A stretch of 12,708 nt of DNA from Solirubrobacteraceae bacterium (GCA_030038955.1 JASHQV010000230.1:1-12708), one strand, 5' to 3'. Shown: positions 1 to 7,100, numbered from the stretch's first letter. Notes: generated from the letters alone by a model not told the origin. Made by a program: numbers and translations.

Positions 1-108
1 CGCTCGGCCAGCCAAATCATCCTCGCCGTACTCGAGCAACATCCGAGCAAGATGCTCCCGAGATACCCCGAGGCTCGGAGCAAGTAGTTCTCGCAGCTCT
101 GCAGCCAT
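1..108 (-). CDS. N-terminal part of an unrecognised protein, cut by the left edge
   Basis: A 36-codon frame starts with ATG at 108 and is still open at base 1. It begins MAAELRELLAP and continues with alternating charged and leucine residues, typical of an amphipathic helical protein; no family can be named from so little. The case for a real gene rests on the promoter just upstream: a TTGTCC/TAGGCT pair at 118-146 with 17-nt spacing whose -10 box lies 9 nt before the ATG, so the transcript would be leaderless. No Shine-Dalgarno sequence is visible, consistent with that. It reads in the same direction as the esterase gene to its right but is 250 bp away, so it is probably a separate transcription unit. 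A longer start upstream is unlikely because it would overlap the promoter. Confidence 0.5.
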   Translation of the reverse strand, partial: MAAELRELLAPSLGVSREHLARMLLEYGEDDLAGRA

Positions 109-117
109 CGTCCGCGG

Positions 118-146
118 AGCCTAGCCCTCGCTTGCCCTGCGGACAA
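118..146 (-). promoter_or_regulatory. Predicted leaderless promoter for the partial left-edge gene
   Basis: On the minus strand, TTGTCC (141-146) and TAGGCT (118-123) are separated by 17 nt, and the ATG at 108 follows 9 nt after the -10 box. TAGGCT fits the TAnnnT form of actinobacterial -10 boxes, and TTGTCC matches 4 of 6 positions of TTGACA. The start point would fall at or next to the ATG. Confidence 0.5.
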
Positions 147-358
147 CAACTCGGACGCCCGGTCTGGTCTGGCGGACGATTGCCTTCGCTCAACACGTTC
201 CAAACGTTCGCACGAGTGGATCGGCGACAAGGCAGTGACCTGCGCCGTGCGACGCCGCACGGTTCCTCGGCCCTGAGCGTAATCGCGGGCTCCTCAATGG
301 CCGGCGTGACTGGCGCATCAACAGGTTGAGAGCCGGCCACCCCGTGGATGGACCAGGT

Positions 359-1324
359 CTAGGCGAGGTGTGCGGCCATGCTGGCGCTGGCGAGGTGGTT
401 ACCCAGGAACGCGAGCGATGCGTGCTGCTGGCTTGCGAAGAAGGAACCGTCGTGGCAGCCCTGGGTGATCTCGACGGTCGCGGATGGCGGAAGCGCTTTG
501 GCGAGCGCAACAACTCCTGGGTGGAATGGGTCGTCGCTTCCAGACGCGACCCGGACGGGTATTCTGGCGAGCGCTAAAGCGTGGGTCACGACGTCATCGC
601 TGGCGTAATCGGCTGCGGAGGCGTAGGCGCCTGGATTGGCCGAATGGGCCTGGGCGTAGCTTGTCCAGACGGCGGGGCTGATGGCAGCTACGGCGGCGAT
701 CAGGTGCGGGTGTTTCTCGGCGAGCAGGAGCGCCCCGTAGCCGCCCATGGAGATCCCGATTGCGCCGATGGAGCGTTGGGATCGTCCAAGACCGAGGTGC
801 TGGCACATCGGGATCAGTTCATGGGTGAGCATCGCCATGGGGTTATCCCCCGGGTGTGCGTTCCAGTACAGGCCGCCGCCGTCGGCCTGGACAAGTGCTA
901 TCGGTGGCAGGGCCAATCCGTGTCTTCTTGCGGCGAGTGCTTGAGCGAGGCTCAATCCCCCGAGTCTCGATGCGTGGTTTCCGCCGAAGGCGTGCAGGAC
1001 GACACCGAGCGGAAGCTCGCTGCCTGGCCTGTGGGCTGGGGGATACGCGATCGTGTATTCAACCTCCCGCCCGCGCGCTTTGGAGAAGAAGCGTCCGGTA
1101 CGGGATGGACCGGCGTTGGTGAAGGTCAGTGCAGGGCTGGCGACCGAGCAGGCGCCGTCGAGCTCGTCGAGGGTCTGTTTACCAGGGAGCACCCCTTGGT
1201 CGACGAGCTCGAAGCCCGCGAACGCGGTGGCCATCGTGCCTCCGATGCCCACCGCCAGGAAGCGCCGGCGCGACCACGTCCGAACCGACCCCTCCGAGGT
1301 GGGTATTCCCTCGGGGTGAGTCAT
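359..1324 (-). CDS. Tat-exported alpha/beta-hydrolase, putative esterase family
   Basis: A 321-aa protein. The N-terminus has a twin-arginine signal (SRRRFLAVG, residues 18-26) followed by a hydrophobic stretch, so it is probably exported folded through the Tat system. The hydrolase domain spans about residues 75-315. The nucleophile elbow is GISMGGYG with Ser192; the likely acid is Asp264 or Asp265 in SGSDDPFHPG, and the likely base is His291 in GCHDGSFF. HAFGGNH (111-117) is probably the oxyanion-hole loop. This layout matches the esterase D / PF00756-type enzymes, which cleave small esters; mycolyltransferase-like relatives share the fold. The substrate is unknown. The ATG at 1324 follows the stop of the upstream membrane-protein gene by 9 nt with no clear Shine-Dalgarno sequence, suggesting translational coupling. 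It is the last gene of the PadR-controlled block. Confidence 0.85.
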   Translation of the reverse strand: MTHPEGIPTSEGSVRTWSRRRFLAVGIGGTMATAFAGFELVDQGVLPGKQTLDELDGACSVASPALTFTNAGPSRTGRFFSKARGREVEYTIAYPPAHRPGSELPLGVVLHAFGGNHASRLGGLSLAQALAARRHGLALPPIALVQADGGGLYWNAHPGDNPMAMLTHELIPMCQHLGLGRSQRSIGAIGISMGGYGALLLAEKHPHLIAAVAAISPAVWTSYAQAHSANPGAYASAADYASDDVVTHALALARIPVRVASGSDDPFHPGVVALAKALPPSATVEITQGCHDGSFFASQQHASLAFLGNHLASASMAAHLA

Positions 1325-1333
1325 CGCACTAGG

Positions 1334-2338
1334 TCAGGAAGCCGCGGCCGAGCCTGGGGGCGCCATGATCGCTCGCTCTGCTGCCCTGAACGCCAGCACC
1401 AGAGCGGCGGCCATGACCACGAGCCCCACGTTGTCGATCGCTCCGACTGTGAACAGGCGATGTGGGGCGGGTCCACCGGAGATCACCCAACTACCCGCGC
1501 CGGCGAGGAACGCAGCCATCGCAGCGGTTGCGGCGGTCCCCAGCCAAGCTTCGTAGCGGAGCACGCGAGGTGACAGCGGGAGCCACTGAAGCGTCCTCGC
1601 GGCACCGACCAAGGTCGCTGCGAGTGCAATCGGACTCGCGACCATCCACGCAACCTCGGCGGCCGGGAAGGATGAAAGTGCGCCCGGATGCGCCCAGTAT
1701 GAGGTGATCCATAGCGTTGCCGCCCAGCAGAAGCGAGCGACCCCGGCGGGCACGAGGCCGCGGTCCGCCCACGGATGCCCACCGGTACCGGGCCATCCAT
1801 GCCCGAAGTGGATGCTGCCGAGGATCAGCGCCGCCATCCCCGCCGAGGCAAGTGCCAGCGGGCCGACAAGACGTCGTGTCCGACCCCTCCGCAATTCGCG
1901 GTACACCGTCCATCCAAGAGGTAGCGCTGAGAGCAGCGCCACCGTGACGAACCCGACGACGGCGGCAGACATGACGACCATTGCGACCTTGGTCGCCGGT
2001 GCCTTGGGGGCTGACCATTGCCAGCCGATCGTCAATTGCGACCAGATGGCGATCCCGAAAGCCATGAAAGCGGCGATCGCACAGCCAAGAGCAGCCAAAC
2101 CCGTCCGGATCTGACGATCCGCGTCAGATGAGTCCGGGCTGAGACCCGTGTGCGTGAGTCGCGCATTCAGGCCGCACCGAACCACGTCTACGGTACGCGT
2201 CAGGGATCGGGGACGCTCGGCGAAGTCGTCGATCAGCAGTTGCGTGAACTCCTCGCCGTACCGCGCGCGCCAGCGGGCGGGATAGCAGCGCAGCAGTCGC
2301 TCAGCGCGCCGTGCGGCCGCTCTGTCCGGCCTGCTCAT
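1334..2338 (-). CDS. Polytopic membrane protein with cytoplasmic YPARWRARYGEEF prefix domain, partner of PadR
   Basis: A 334-aa protein. Residues about 8-62 form a charged helical domain with the motif LLRCYPARWRARYGEEF, a prefix seen in many actinobacterial membrane proteins encoded next to PadR regulators (from memory of the family). It is followed by roughly six or seven hydrophobic segments: near 80-104, 117-145, 157-178, 198-216, 228-247, 264-287 and 298-318. I chose the ATG at 2338 because it overlaps the padR stop in an ATGA junction and begins just before the recognisable prefix. The frame stays open up to 2845, but that extension is the shadow of padR. No enzymatic motif is visible. 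The role is probably that of a membrane effector or transporter-like partner whose level is set by PadR; this is inference. There is no ABC ATPase next to it, unlike many related loci. Confidence 0.8.
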   Translation of the reverse strand: MSRPDRAAARRAERLLRCYPARWRARYGEEFTQLLIDDFAERPRSLTRTVDVVRCGLNARLTHTGLSPDSSDADRQIRTGLAALGCAIAAFMAFGIAIWSQLTIGWQWSAPKAPATKVAMVVMSAAVVGFVTVALLSALPLGWTVYRELRRGRTRRLVGPLALASAGMAALILGSIHFGHGWPGTGGHPWADRGLVPAGVARFCWAATLWITSYWAHPGALSSFPAAEVAWMVASPIALAATLVGAARTLQWLPLSPRVLRYEAWLGTAATAAMAAFLAGAGSWVISGGPAPHRLFTVGAIDNVGLVVMAAALVLAFRAAERAIMAPPGSAAAS

Positions 2339-2715
2339 GCGGCGCTCGAGCTGGACGCGAGTCGGCGAAGCCCCACGTCGACGACCTGGCGCTGGGCGTC
2401 GAGGTGCGACCGGAGCGCCCTCGCCCCGACAGCCGTCAACTGATACGGACGGCGTCGATCGCTGCTCTCGAGAGCCTCGATGAGTCCCTGGCCATCCAAT
2501 CGCGCAAGCGCCTCGTAAAGAGTTCCAGGAGCCAGCCGAACACCGGCAAACTCTTCGATGTCCTTGGTTAGCGCGTAACCATGCTTGGTTCCTCCGGCAA
2601 GACTCGACAGGATCAGGGTCGCGGGGCCCGCGTAGCGACCAAATGTTGCGAGCGCTTCCGGTCCACCCTGTTCGCTGCTTCGGTTCGCCGTGGATCGAGG
2701 CACGAGTCGCATCAT
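2335..2715 (-). CDS. PadR-family transcriptional regulator
   Basis: A 126-aa protein of usual size for short PadR proteins. The winged helix spans about residues 30-100: LILSSLAGGTKHGYALTKDI (recognition region), LAPGTLYEALARLDGQGLIE (classic PGTLY turn), and the wing DRRRPYQLTAVGARAL. The C-terminal helix (101-118) would give dimer contacts. PadR proteins are usually repressors of membrane or efflux genes released by small ligands. Two copies of a matching inverted repeat, at 2715-2733 and 4028-4046, sit inside promoters for padR itself and for the operon head, so autoregulation is likely. The first two codons are ATG ATG and overlap the stop of the upstream gene. From the internal promoter, however, those codons lie in or next to the -10 box, so GTG at 2703 (122 aa) is the likely start of a leaderless message, while readthrough from the operon could use the ATGs. 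Confidence 0.9.
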   Translation of the reverse strand: MMRLVPRSTANRSSEQGGPEALATFGRYAGPATLILSSLAGGTKHGYALTKDIEEFAGVRLAPGTLYEALARLDGQGLIEALESSDRRRPYQLTAVGARALRSHLDAQRQVVDVGLRRLASSSSAA

Positions 2716-3848
2716 ATATCGGTAGCCGATCTATCGTCAACCGGACTTGTGTACCGCTGCAAACTCGACCCCAGCAGGTATGGCACCCGAGCCGACAGGA
2801 ATTGTCTCGGAAACGTATCCCGGAGCCGCCAGATGCCGGCGTCAATGACGAAGTGAGCCATCACGACACCGAGATACGCGCCGAACAGGCATCGCGCCAC
2901 GGCATCGCCTCCGTGCAGGTGCGACGCCACGTTGAGCACGAGGCCACCGATCAGCGCGACGTTCGCCAAGACAGCCAAGCGCACGACACGGCTCGTCCCA
3001 CGCTGCGTGCTGGCCGCGACGAGTCCGATGAGCAAGAGGTACTGCAACCCGTGGGCAATCGTCATCCCCCCGACGGCCGCGTATGGCGAGCGCAACACAA
3101 ACACGGGCAACGAAAAGCACAGCGAGGTCAGGTACACAATGCAAAACCCGGCCGGCCGCTCAGAACGCGGGCGGCTGGCGAGCAGGTACAAGCCGACGAC
3201 GACGGCTGCGGCAAAGGCCATCGCCGCGACGGGAAAGAGCGCTCCGAGTCCGGGGTCAACCCGTAGTTGGAGGAGGCTGGGGTGTGCAACGAGACCCGCG
3301 ACTCCGGCGACTCCGGCGACCTTCAGGGCGCGGCGCTCCTTGGGCCCCAACGGTGCCAGGCTTCGCGAGGAGGCAGCTAGGGCCGCCATCCCAAGATTCT
3401 GCTTCTGGAAATGCACGAACTGCCACCCGAAGTAAGGCAGCAATAGCCACCCGAACGCAGCAGCGGAAACCAGCGTCGCCGCAAGCCCGCCTGCCACGAC
3501 CAGGCAGACCGGTGCGAAGACATACCGCCAAGGATGCTGCCGCGCGTGGGAACGAACCTCAGGAATCGTGTACAGCCAGCCGGTGCCCGCAACGTGGACC
3601 GACGATCCGACGAACAGGAGCCAGGCGAGGCCGCGACTGGGCGCTGCCGAGGCAGACGGAGCGAGCGCGACCGCGACTAGAAGGGCGCCAATCGTCAGCA
3701 CGACGGTCGCGCTCAGCCAAGCCCGGGGCGAGTCCCATCGATGAGCGCCAAGGCCTCGATGCGACGTGCGAAGCCGTGCGTGCGCGACAGCGGCCCGCGA
3801 CGATGCGCCGGCCGCGAGCTCAAGAGTGTCAGCCTCCACCACACCCAC
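2712..3848 (-). CDS. Polytopic membrane protein with four membrane histidines, function unknown
   Basis: A 378-aa protein with a GTG start at 3848, overlapping the end of the 62-aa gene by 20 bp; nearby in-frame GTG codons at 3842 and 3839 are alternatives. After about 43 polar residues there are about nine or ten hydrophobic segments. Four histidines sit in or at the edges of these segments with recognisable contexts: His85 (SSVHVAGTGWLY), His146 (GWQFVHFQKQNLG), His266 (TIAHGLQYLLL) and His332 (MAHFVIDAGIWRLRD), the last with Asp336. Spaced membrane histidines are typical of heme- or metal-binding membrane enzymes, but I do not recognise the family and no reaction can be assigned. A short His/Gln-rich loop follows His146. 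It is second in the operon behind a PadR-operator promoter; its final codons contain the internal padR promoter, and its stop overlaps the padR ATG. Confidence 0.8.
   Translation of the reverse strand: MGVVEADTLELAAGASSRAAVAHARLRTSHRGLGAHRWDSPRAWLSATVVLTIGALLVAVALAPSASAAPSRGLAWLLFVGSSVHVAGTGWLYTIPEVRSHARQHPWRYVFAPVCLVVAGGLAATLVSAAAFGWLLLPYFGWQFVHFQKQNLGMAALAASSRSLAPLGPKERRALKVAGVAGVAGLVAHPSLLQLRVDPGLGALFPVAAMAFAAAVVVGLYLLASRPRSERPAGFCIVYLTSLCFSLPVFVLRSPYAAVGGMTIAHGLQYLLLIGLVAASTQRGTSRVVRLAVLANVALIGGLVLNVASHLHGGDAVARCLFGAYLGVVMAHFVIDAGIWRLRDTFPRQFLSARVPYLLGSSLQRYTSPVDDRSATDI
2713..2740 (-). promoter_or_regulatory. Internal promoter with PadR-type operator, before padR
   Basis: On the minus strand, TTGACG (2735-2740) and TATATG (2713-2718) are 16 nt apart. 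Between and over them lies an inverted repeat (2715-2733): TATATCGG, 3-nt spacer, CCGATCTA, with 7 of 8 arm positions complementary. The site lies within the last codons of the 378-aa membrane protein gene. The same arrangement, with most bases identical, occurs at 4026-4053. Repressor bound here would block the -10 box directly. Confidence 0.7.
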
Positions 3849-4017
3849 CAGCGGCGCCAGCGGACGGCGCCACGACGACGAACAAGATCACAACCAGGAA
3901 CAACGCGAGGACCAACAGAGCTATGGCGAGACCGACGCGACTAGCTGATCGGCCGCTGTCGCTGTGCTCAGCGACTGCCGTCGAGGCAAAGGTCGGCTCT
4001 GATGCGGGACTTTCCAT
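3829..4017 (-). CDS. Small single-pass membrane protein, operon head
   Basis: A 62-aa protein with a polar N-terminus (1-27), one strong hydrophobic helix (about 28-50, nearly all Leu/Val/Ile/Ala) and a short small-residue tail ending GGCGGG with a single Cys60. No family is recognised. It is supported by its promoter: a TTGACG/TATAAA pair with 16-nt spacing ends 8 nt before the ATG at 4017, so the message would be leaderless, which also fixes the start. It overlaps the next membrane-protein gene by 20 bp, suggesting coupled translation and perhaps a small subunit of that protein. It could instead be only a leader peptide that brings ribosomes to the downstream gene. Confidence 0.6.
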   Translation of the reverse strand: MESPASEPTFASTAVAEHSDSGRSASRVGLAIALLVLALFLVVILFVVVAPSAGAAGGCGGG

Positions 4018-4025
4018 GCAACCAC

Positions 4026-4053
4026 TTTATATCGGCCTCCGGTATATCGTCAA
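4026..4053 (-). promoter_or_regulatory. Main promoter of the PadR-controlled block with operator
   Basis: On the minus strand, TTGACG (4048-4053), a 16-nt spacer and TATAAA (4026-4031) form a near-consensus sigma-70-type promoter. An inverted repeat (4028-4046) TATATCGG-CCT-CCGGTATA, 7 of 8 arm positions complementary, overlaps the -10 box and most of the spacer. The ATG of the 62-aa gene follows the -10 box by 8 nt. It shares TTGACGATA and CCGATATA (minus-strand reading) exactly with the padR promoter at 2713-2740. Confidence 0.75.
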
Positions 4054-4454
4054 GCGGTGCACCGGGTACCGATGTAGTTGGCAGCGTGGACTCGCTGACG
4101 ACTCGTGCTGCTCCCTCAGGCCCCGCAGTCATTGAGGCGACCACCTTTGGCGCAACGGTCGGCGTCAAGCCCGCGCTCGCGGCGCGGGCGTGTCGGCGAT
4201 GCTCGCCGCGTAATCCCCTCGCCGCGAATACAACCGTCGACGGACTCGTCCACTGTCCAGTCGAACTCCCATCGCTGCTCACGGGCAGCATCCGGCCAGT
4301 CTCGTCTCTTCCTTGAGAGACAGTCGACGCGACAAGGCCCAGCGGCGAGTCGAATCAGCTTTGTTCGCGGGCACTCGCGGTTCGGCCCCGGACATCCAAG
4401 CCCGGCACCAAACCGCAAGTCTTTGATCCCCAGTACAGGACCGATCACCTCGAC
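4054..4454. other. Gene-free stretch upstream of the PadR block
   Basis: About 400 bp with no convincing gene on either strand. The open frames here have no start context, no recognisable protein motif, and coding-like composition that is not better than the other frames. No tRNA, attachment-site repeat or continuation of the recombinase remnant was seen. It may be debris left where the missing end of the recombinase gene was lost. Confidence 0.5.
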
Positions 4455-4491
4455 AAAAAGAGAAGCCTCTACTACACAGTGCGCGGAGGCT
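4455..4491 (-). terminator. Hairpin plus T-run after the recombinase remnant
   Basis: On the minus strand, AGCCTC (4486-4491) pairs with GAGGCT (4464-4469) across a 16-nt loop. With one bulged T the stem can extend by a few pairs, and it is followed by TCTCTTTTT (4455-4463). It starts directly at the stop codon of the recombinase remnant. The loop is large for a strong terminator, so confidence is moderate. Confidence 0.45.
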
Positions 4492-5400
4492 CTATGACCC
4501 CTCCTCAGCAGGCGGATCGAGGCGGCGGCCGAGCCGGCTGGCGAAGACGTAGTCGTCCGGGCCCGTGAAGTCGCCGCGGCGGCTGAGCCGATCGAGCGCC
4601 GCAGCGGCCTGGTCGGGCAACGGCACCTGGCGAACTCGGCGGCTCTTGGTCGAACGGAGCTCGACATCGCCTGAGAGCGTCCGCCGGACGACGAGTTGGG
4701 AACCAACGAAATCGACGTCTCGCCAGCGCAGCGCCACCAGCTCACCCCGCCGGAGACCGGCGTAGGCGGCGACGCGGCCCAGCTCGGCGTCCTGGGCGTC
4801 GTCGCAAGCGCGAGCTTCGACCTCGGCGGCTGAGCAGGATCGCGATGCTTGCCGTCTTCCAGCGATCGAGCCAACGCTTCGATCTGCTCTGGTGAGTAGA
4901 AGGCAAGCGAGGCGGCGTCAGGCTACCGGCGCCGGTCTGCGTGCTGGGCAGGATGCGCCGACAGGGCGAAGGTGCTGGGACGCATCCCGTAGCTGAAGAT
5001 CGCGCAGATCAGCCGGCGGGCCATGTTCACCGTGCGCGGGGCGACGCCGGTCGAGGCGATCGAACGCAGCAGATCGTCGACCTCGCGCGTCGTCACCTCC
5101 CTGGCAGGACGATCACCGAGAGCCGTCATGATCAGGCCACGGGCGGTACCACTGCCACGAAGGTGAGCCTGGCCGGGCTCGGCCAGCTGACTGCGGTAGT
5201 CGCGAAGCGTCGAAGGCTTGGCGCCGTCGATGTCCTCGAGCCACTGCAGGTAGTCGCGGGCCAGCTCACGGAAGGTCCCACCAGACGGCGGCGCTCCTCG
5301 GCGTCACGCTCGAGCAGTGTCTGCTCGGCATCGTGCGCGCGGATCAGCTCGAGCATCCGAGCAGCAGCGTCGGCCTCGGGTCGTCCGCTCTCTTCCCACG
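4492..5400 (-). pseudogene. Degraded tyrosine recombinase (phage-type integrase)
   Basis: Conceptual translation on the minus strand gives a broken tyrosine recombinase. Near 5270-5400 an arm-proximal piece (FPWEESGRPEADAAARMLEL) ends in a frameshift around 5275-5285. The core-binding domain then reads TFRELARDYLQWLEDIDGAK, KPSTLRDYRSQL and ALGDRPAREVTTREVDDLL to an in-frame TAG at 4923-4925 after HADRRR. The same frame continues with FYSPEQIEALARSLEDGKHR, followed by a second frameshift near 4835-4845. The catalytic start then follows: AYAGLRRGELVALRWRDVDF (first catalytic Arg) through DYVFASRLGRRLD, after which PPAEEGS ends the frame at 4492. The HxxR box and the tyrosine nucleophile are absent, so no active recombinase can be made. 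It is a trace of an integrated element; no attachment repeats were found nearby. Confidence 0.85.
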
Positions 5401-5508
5401 GAAATCGAGGATTGGTTCGACGCCCGTTCCCATTTCTTGAATGAGGACATGGGCCGTATCGTCTCGTCAGCCAATGTGGGAATCCGTCACACCGGCCGGT
5501 CGTCGCGT

Positions 5509-5517
5509 AGGAGGTGA
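5509..5517 (+). promoter_or_regulatory. Strong ribosome binding site that decides an ATC start
   Basis: AGGAGGTGA matches the anti-Shine-Dalgarno sequence over nine bases. Seven nt after its GGAGG core lies ATC at 5522, in frame with the lipoprotein. The nearest ATG (5529) is out of frame and reaches a stop after five codons; in-frame ATGs at 5441 and 5474 lie upstream of this site and have no such signal. Confidence 0.6.
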
Positions 5518-5521
5518 GAAC

Positions 5522-6637
5522 ATCAACAATGACGGATGGTGGCTGAGACGCCTTGCGGCACTCGTCGCCGCCGTCGTCTGTGCCGGGGCGCTAACGGGAT
5601 GCGCTGGAACCTCGACTCGTACCGTCACCAGGCCGGATAGCCTCGGCGGTCCCGTTCCTCGTGCTTCTGCAGCGGCGAAGGACACCGGGATCACCGGGAT
5701 AGCCGCAACTGCCAGGACGAGGCCGCTGATTCGCGCGGTCAGATCCTTGTGGTCATATGAAGCCAGCAGCGTGCCTTTGTGGGACCCGAGCGTGCATATC
5801 CGTCGGTCAAAGGACCATCCGGAGGTCGTCCGCGTCCGCTTCTCGCACGGGACTCCCGAGTTTGCGATCGTCGGCGTGCGGCTCGTCAGCGACCAGGGGT
5901 ATGCGCAACAGGGGGCAGCAGCTGTCGTCTTCGAACGCTCTCGCAAGAACTGGGAGCAAATCACTGACGTCCAGACACGCTTCTCAGACGACTGTCGAGC
6001 CGGCACGCCCATCGAGATGCGGCAGCTGCTCTGCCCGAACCCTTGGCGGAAGCTCCGCCTCAAGCCCACTGCACTGCCTAATCCTCCCTATCGAGTCCAT
6101 CTCGCCTCTTCGGACCTGCACCGGGTCGACTGGTCCGATGCCACGCTGCCCGCCCAGGTCTGCGGCGCGTCGCAGCCAATCAGGCTGAGCCACAAGCCTA
6201 CGTTTGTACATTCCGCTCTGTGGCCCTGGTGGGCCACGGTGCAGGTCAGCGGAGCTGGGAAGGCGGTCTACGGGATGCTTGCCCTCGGAGGGAGCCCACA
6301 GCCCGTAGCTGCCGTCGGCGTGATGTGCAGCAATGCAGGGGGCACGGCCGACGGCCAACTTCGATCTTCCTACGTGGTCTTCCGAGCAATGGGCGATTCA
6401 CTCCGCGTCGTAGGGATACTCACCCCACGCCAACCATTGAATCCACAGACCAGCCACGTGCCACTCCTCTACGGCCTCCGCTTCAACGCCGACAGGATCA
6501 TCGTGAAAGAAGCCTGGTACGGCCCTGATGACGGCACCTGCTGCTCCTCAGGACGGGCAGTCACCACTTGGAGATACGTCGCGGGTCGCCTGCACGCGAA
6601 TCGCACCGTGGTCAAGCGAGAGCCACGCGGCGAATAG
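5522..6637 (+). CDS. Secreted lipoprotein, C-terminal part resembling LppP/LprE type
   Basis: From an ATC start at 5522 the protein has 371 aa. It opens with a typical lipoprotein signal: charged WWLRR, a hydrophobic core and lipobox LTGC, giving lipidated Cys27. Starts at ATG 5474 or 5441 would add an unusually long N-region and lack a ribosome site. After a Thr/Arg/Pro linker there is a first domain (about 64-175) with VVRVRFSHGTPEFAIVGVRL, and a second (about 190-360) ending with GPDDGTCCSSG (335-344) and TTWRYVAGRL. A CC-S-G turn followed by an aromatic/Arg strand is reminiscent of mycobacterial LppP/LprE-like lipoproteins; I recall this from memory and cannot confirm it. About seven further cysteines suggest disulfides. 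The protein is presumably anchored to the outer face of the membrane; its function is unknown. It stands alone between a remnant and a gene-poor stretch. Confidence 0.75.
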   Translation: MNNDGWWLRRLAALVAAVVCAGALTGCAGTSTRTVTRPDSLGGPVPRASAAAKDTGITGIAATARTRPLIRAVRSLWSYEASSVPLWDPSVHIRRSKDHPEVVRVRFSHGTPEFAIVGVRLVSDQGYAQQGAAAVVFERSRKNWEQITDVQTRFSDDCRAGTPIEMRQLLCPNPWRKLRLKPTALPNPPYRVHLASSDLHRVDWSDATLPAQVCGASQPIRLSHKPTFVHSALWPWWATVQVSGAGKAVYGMLALGGSPQPVAAVGVMCSNAGGTADGQLRSSYVVFRAMGDSLRVVGILTPRQPLNPQTSHVPLLYGLRFNADRIIVKEAWYGPDDGTCCSSGRAVTTWRYVAGRLHANRTVVKREPRGE

Positions 6638-7094
6638 GGTCTCAACCGTGAGCGCCAGGGCTGGCTGAGCCGCCCGATCTGTCCCAACCGGCAGACCACC
6701 GCCACCGGCTTATGCGATCGACACAGGCACCGCTCAGCCGTATCTGGTGGCGGCGCCTCCTGGTGGCGCTCCGCTGGCGGCCCGTCCGGCTGCGCCGGCC
6801 GCAGTCCTCGCGGCGAAGCTCCCGTTCCCGCGCGATGAAGTGTCCACGAAGTTGCGATCTACGGGGGGCCTGCCCGTTCTCGCAGCAAGGTGAATGGCCT
6901 ATGCACTCAGTCGTTGTGGGCAACTGGATGCCCAGGTTGGCGTACAAGCGCCGGCCCGCCGCCGGGCGCACCCCTGATCCACCTCGACCACATCGATCGG
7001 CACCAGCAGGTCTCCCGCTCCGCTCGAAGGCGCACCGCCTCTCGGGCGACATGGCCGTTCCGTGTTGCATGCGAGAACTCAGCCGATGCCGGCG
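6638..7094 (+). other. Gene-poor stretch of about 450 bp
   Basis: No gene with a start signal is seen. The frame of the downstream nitroreductase is open back to 6890, but that part is Arg/Pro/Ser-rich and unlike the family. Another plus frame, about 6672-6891, is open without a start codon and reads Ala/Pro-rich residues including YAIDTGTAQPYLVAAPPGG, ending in TGA. It looks more protein-like than its neighbours and may be a remnant, but nothing in it can be named. No RNA gene was recognised. Confidence 0.4.
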
Positions 7095-7100
7095 TAGTGT
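7095..7100 (+). promoter_or_regulatory. Possible -10 box for the nitroreductase-family gene
   Basis: TAGTGT lies 8 nt before the ATG at 7109, the same spacing as at 4017, so the message may be leaderless. No convincing -35 box is found 16-18 nt upstream (the best match shares two of six positions), so this is weak. Confidence 0.3.

Noticed and set aside
581..1573. Long open frame on the plus strand (330 aa)
   Set aside because: It is antisense to the esterase gene, which has a catalytic triad and Tat signal. The plus-frame product is Gly/Arg-rich with no motif or start signal.
2339..2845. N-terminal extension of the prefix-domain membrane protein
   Set aside because: The extension is the padR gene read in another frame; the ATGA junction at 2335-2338 gives the proper start.
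3083..4135. Long open frame on the plus strand (350 aa)
   Set aside because: It is antisense to the membrane-protein gene and its promoter; the product is Arg/Pro/Ala-rich low-complexity sequence.
5411..5430. GGTTCGACGCCC resembling a tRNA T-arm, as a possible attachment site
   Set aside because: The flanking bases do not form a T-stem and no other tRNA arms are present.
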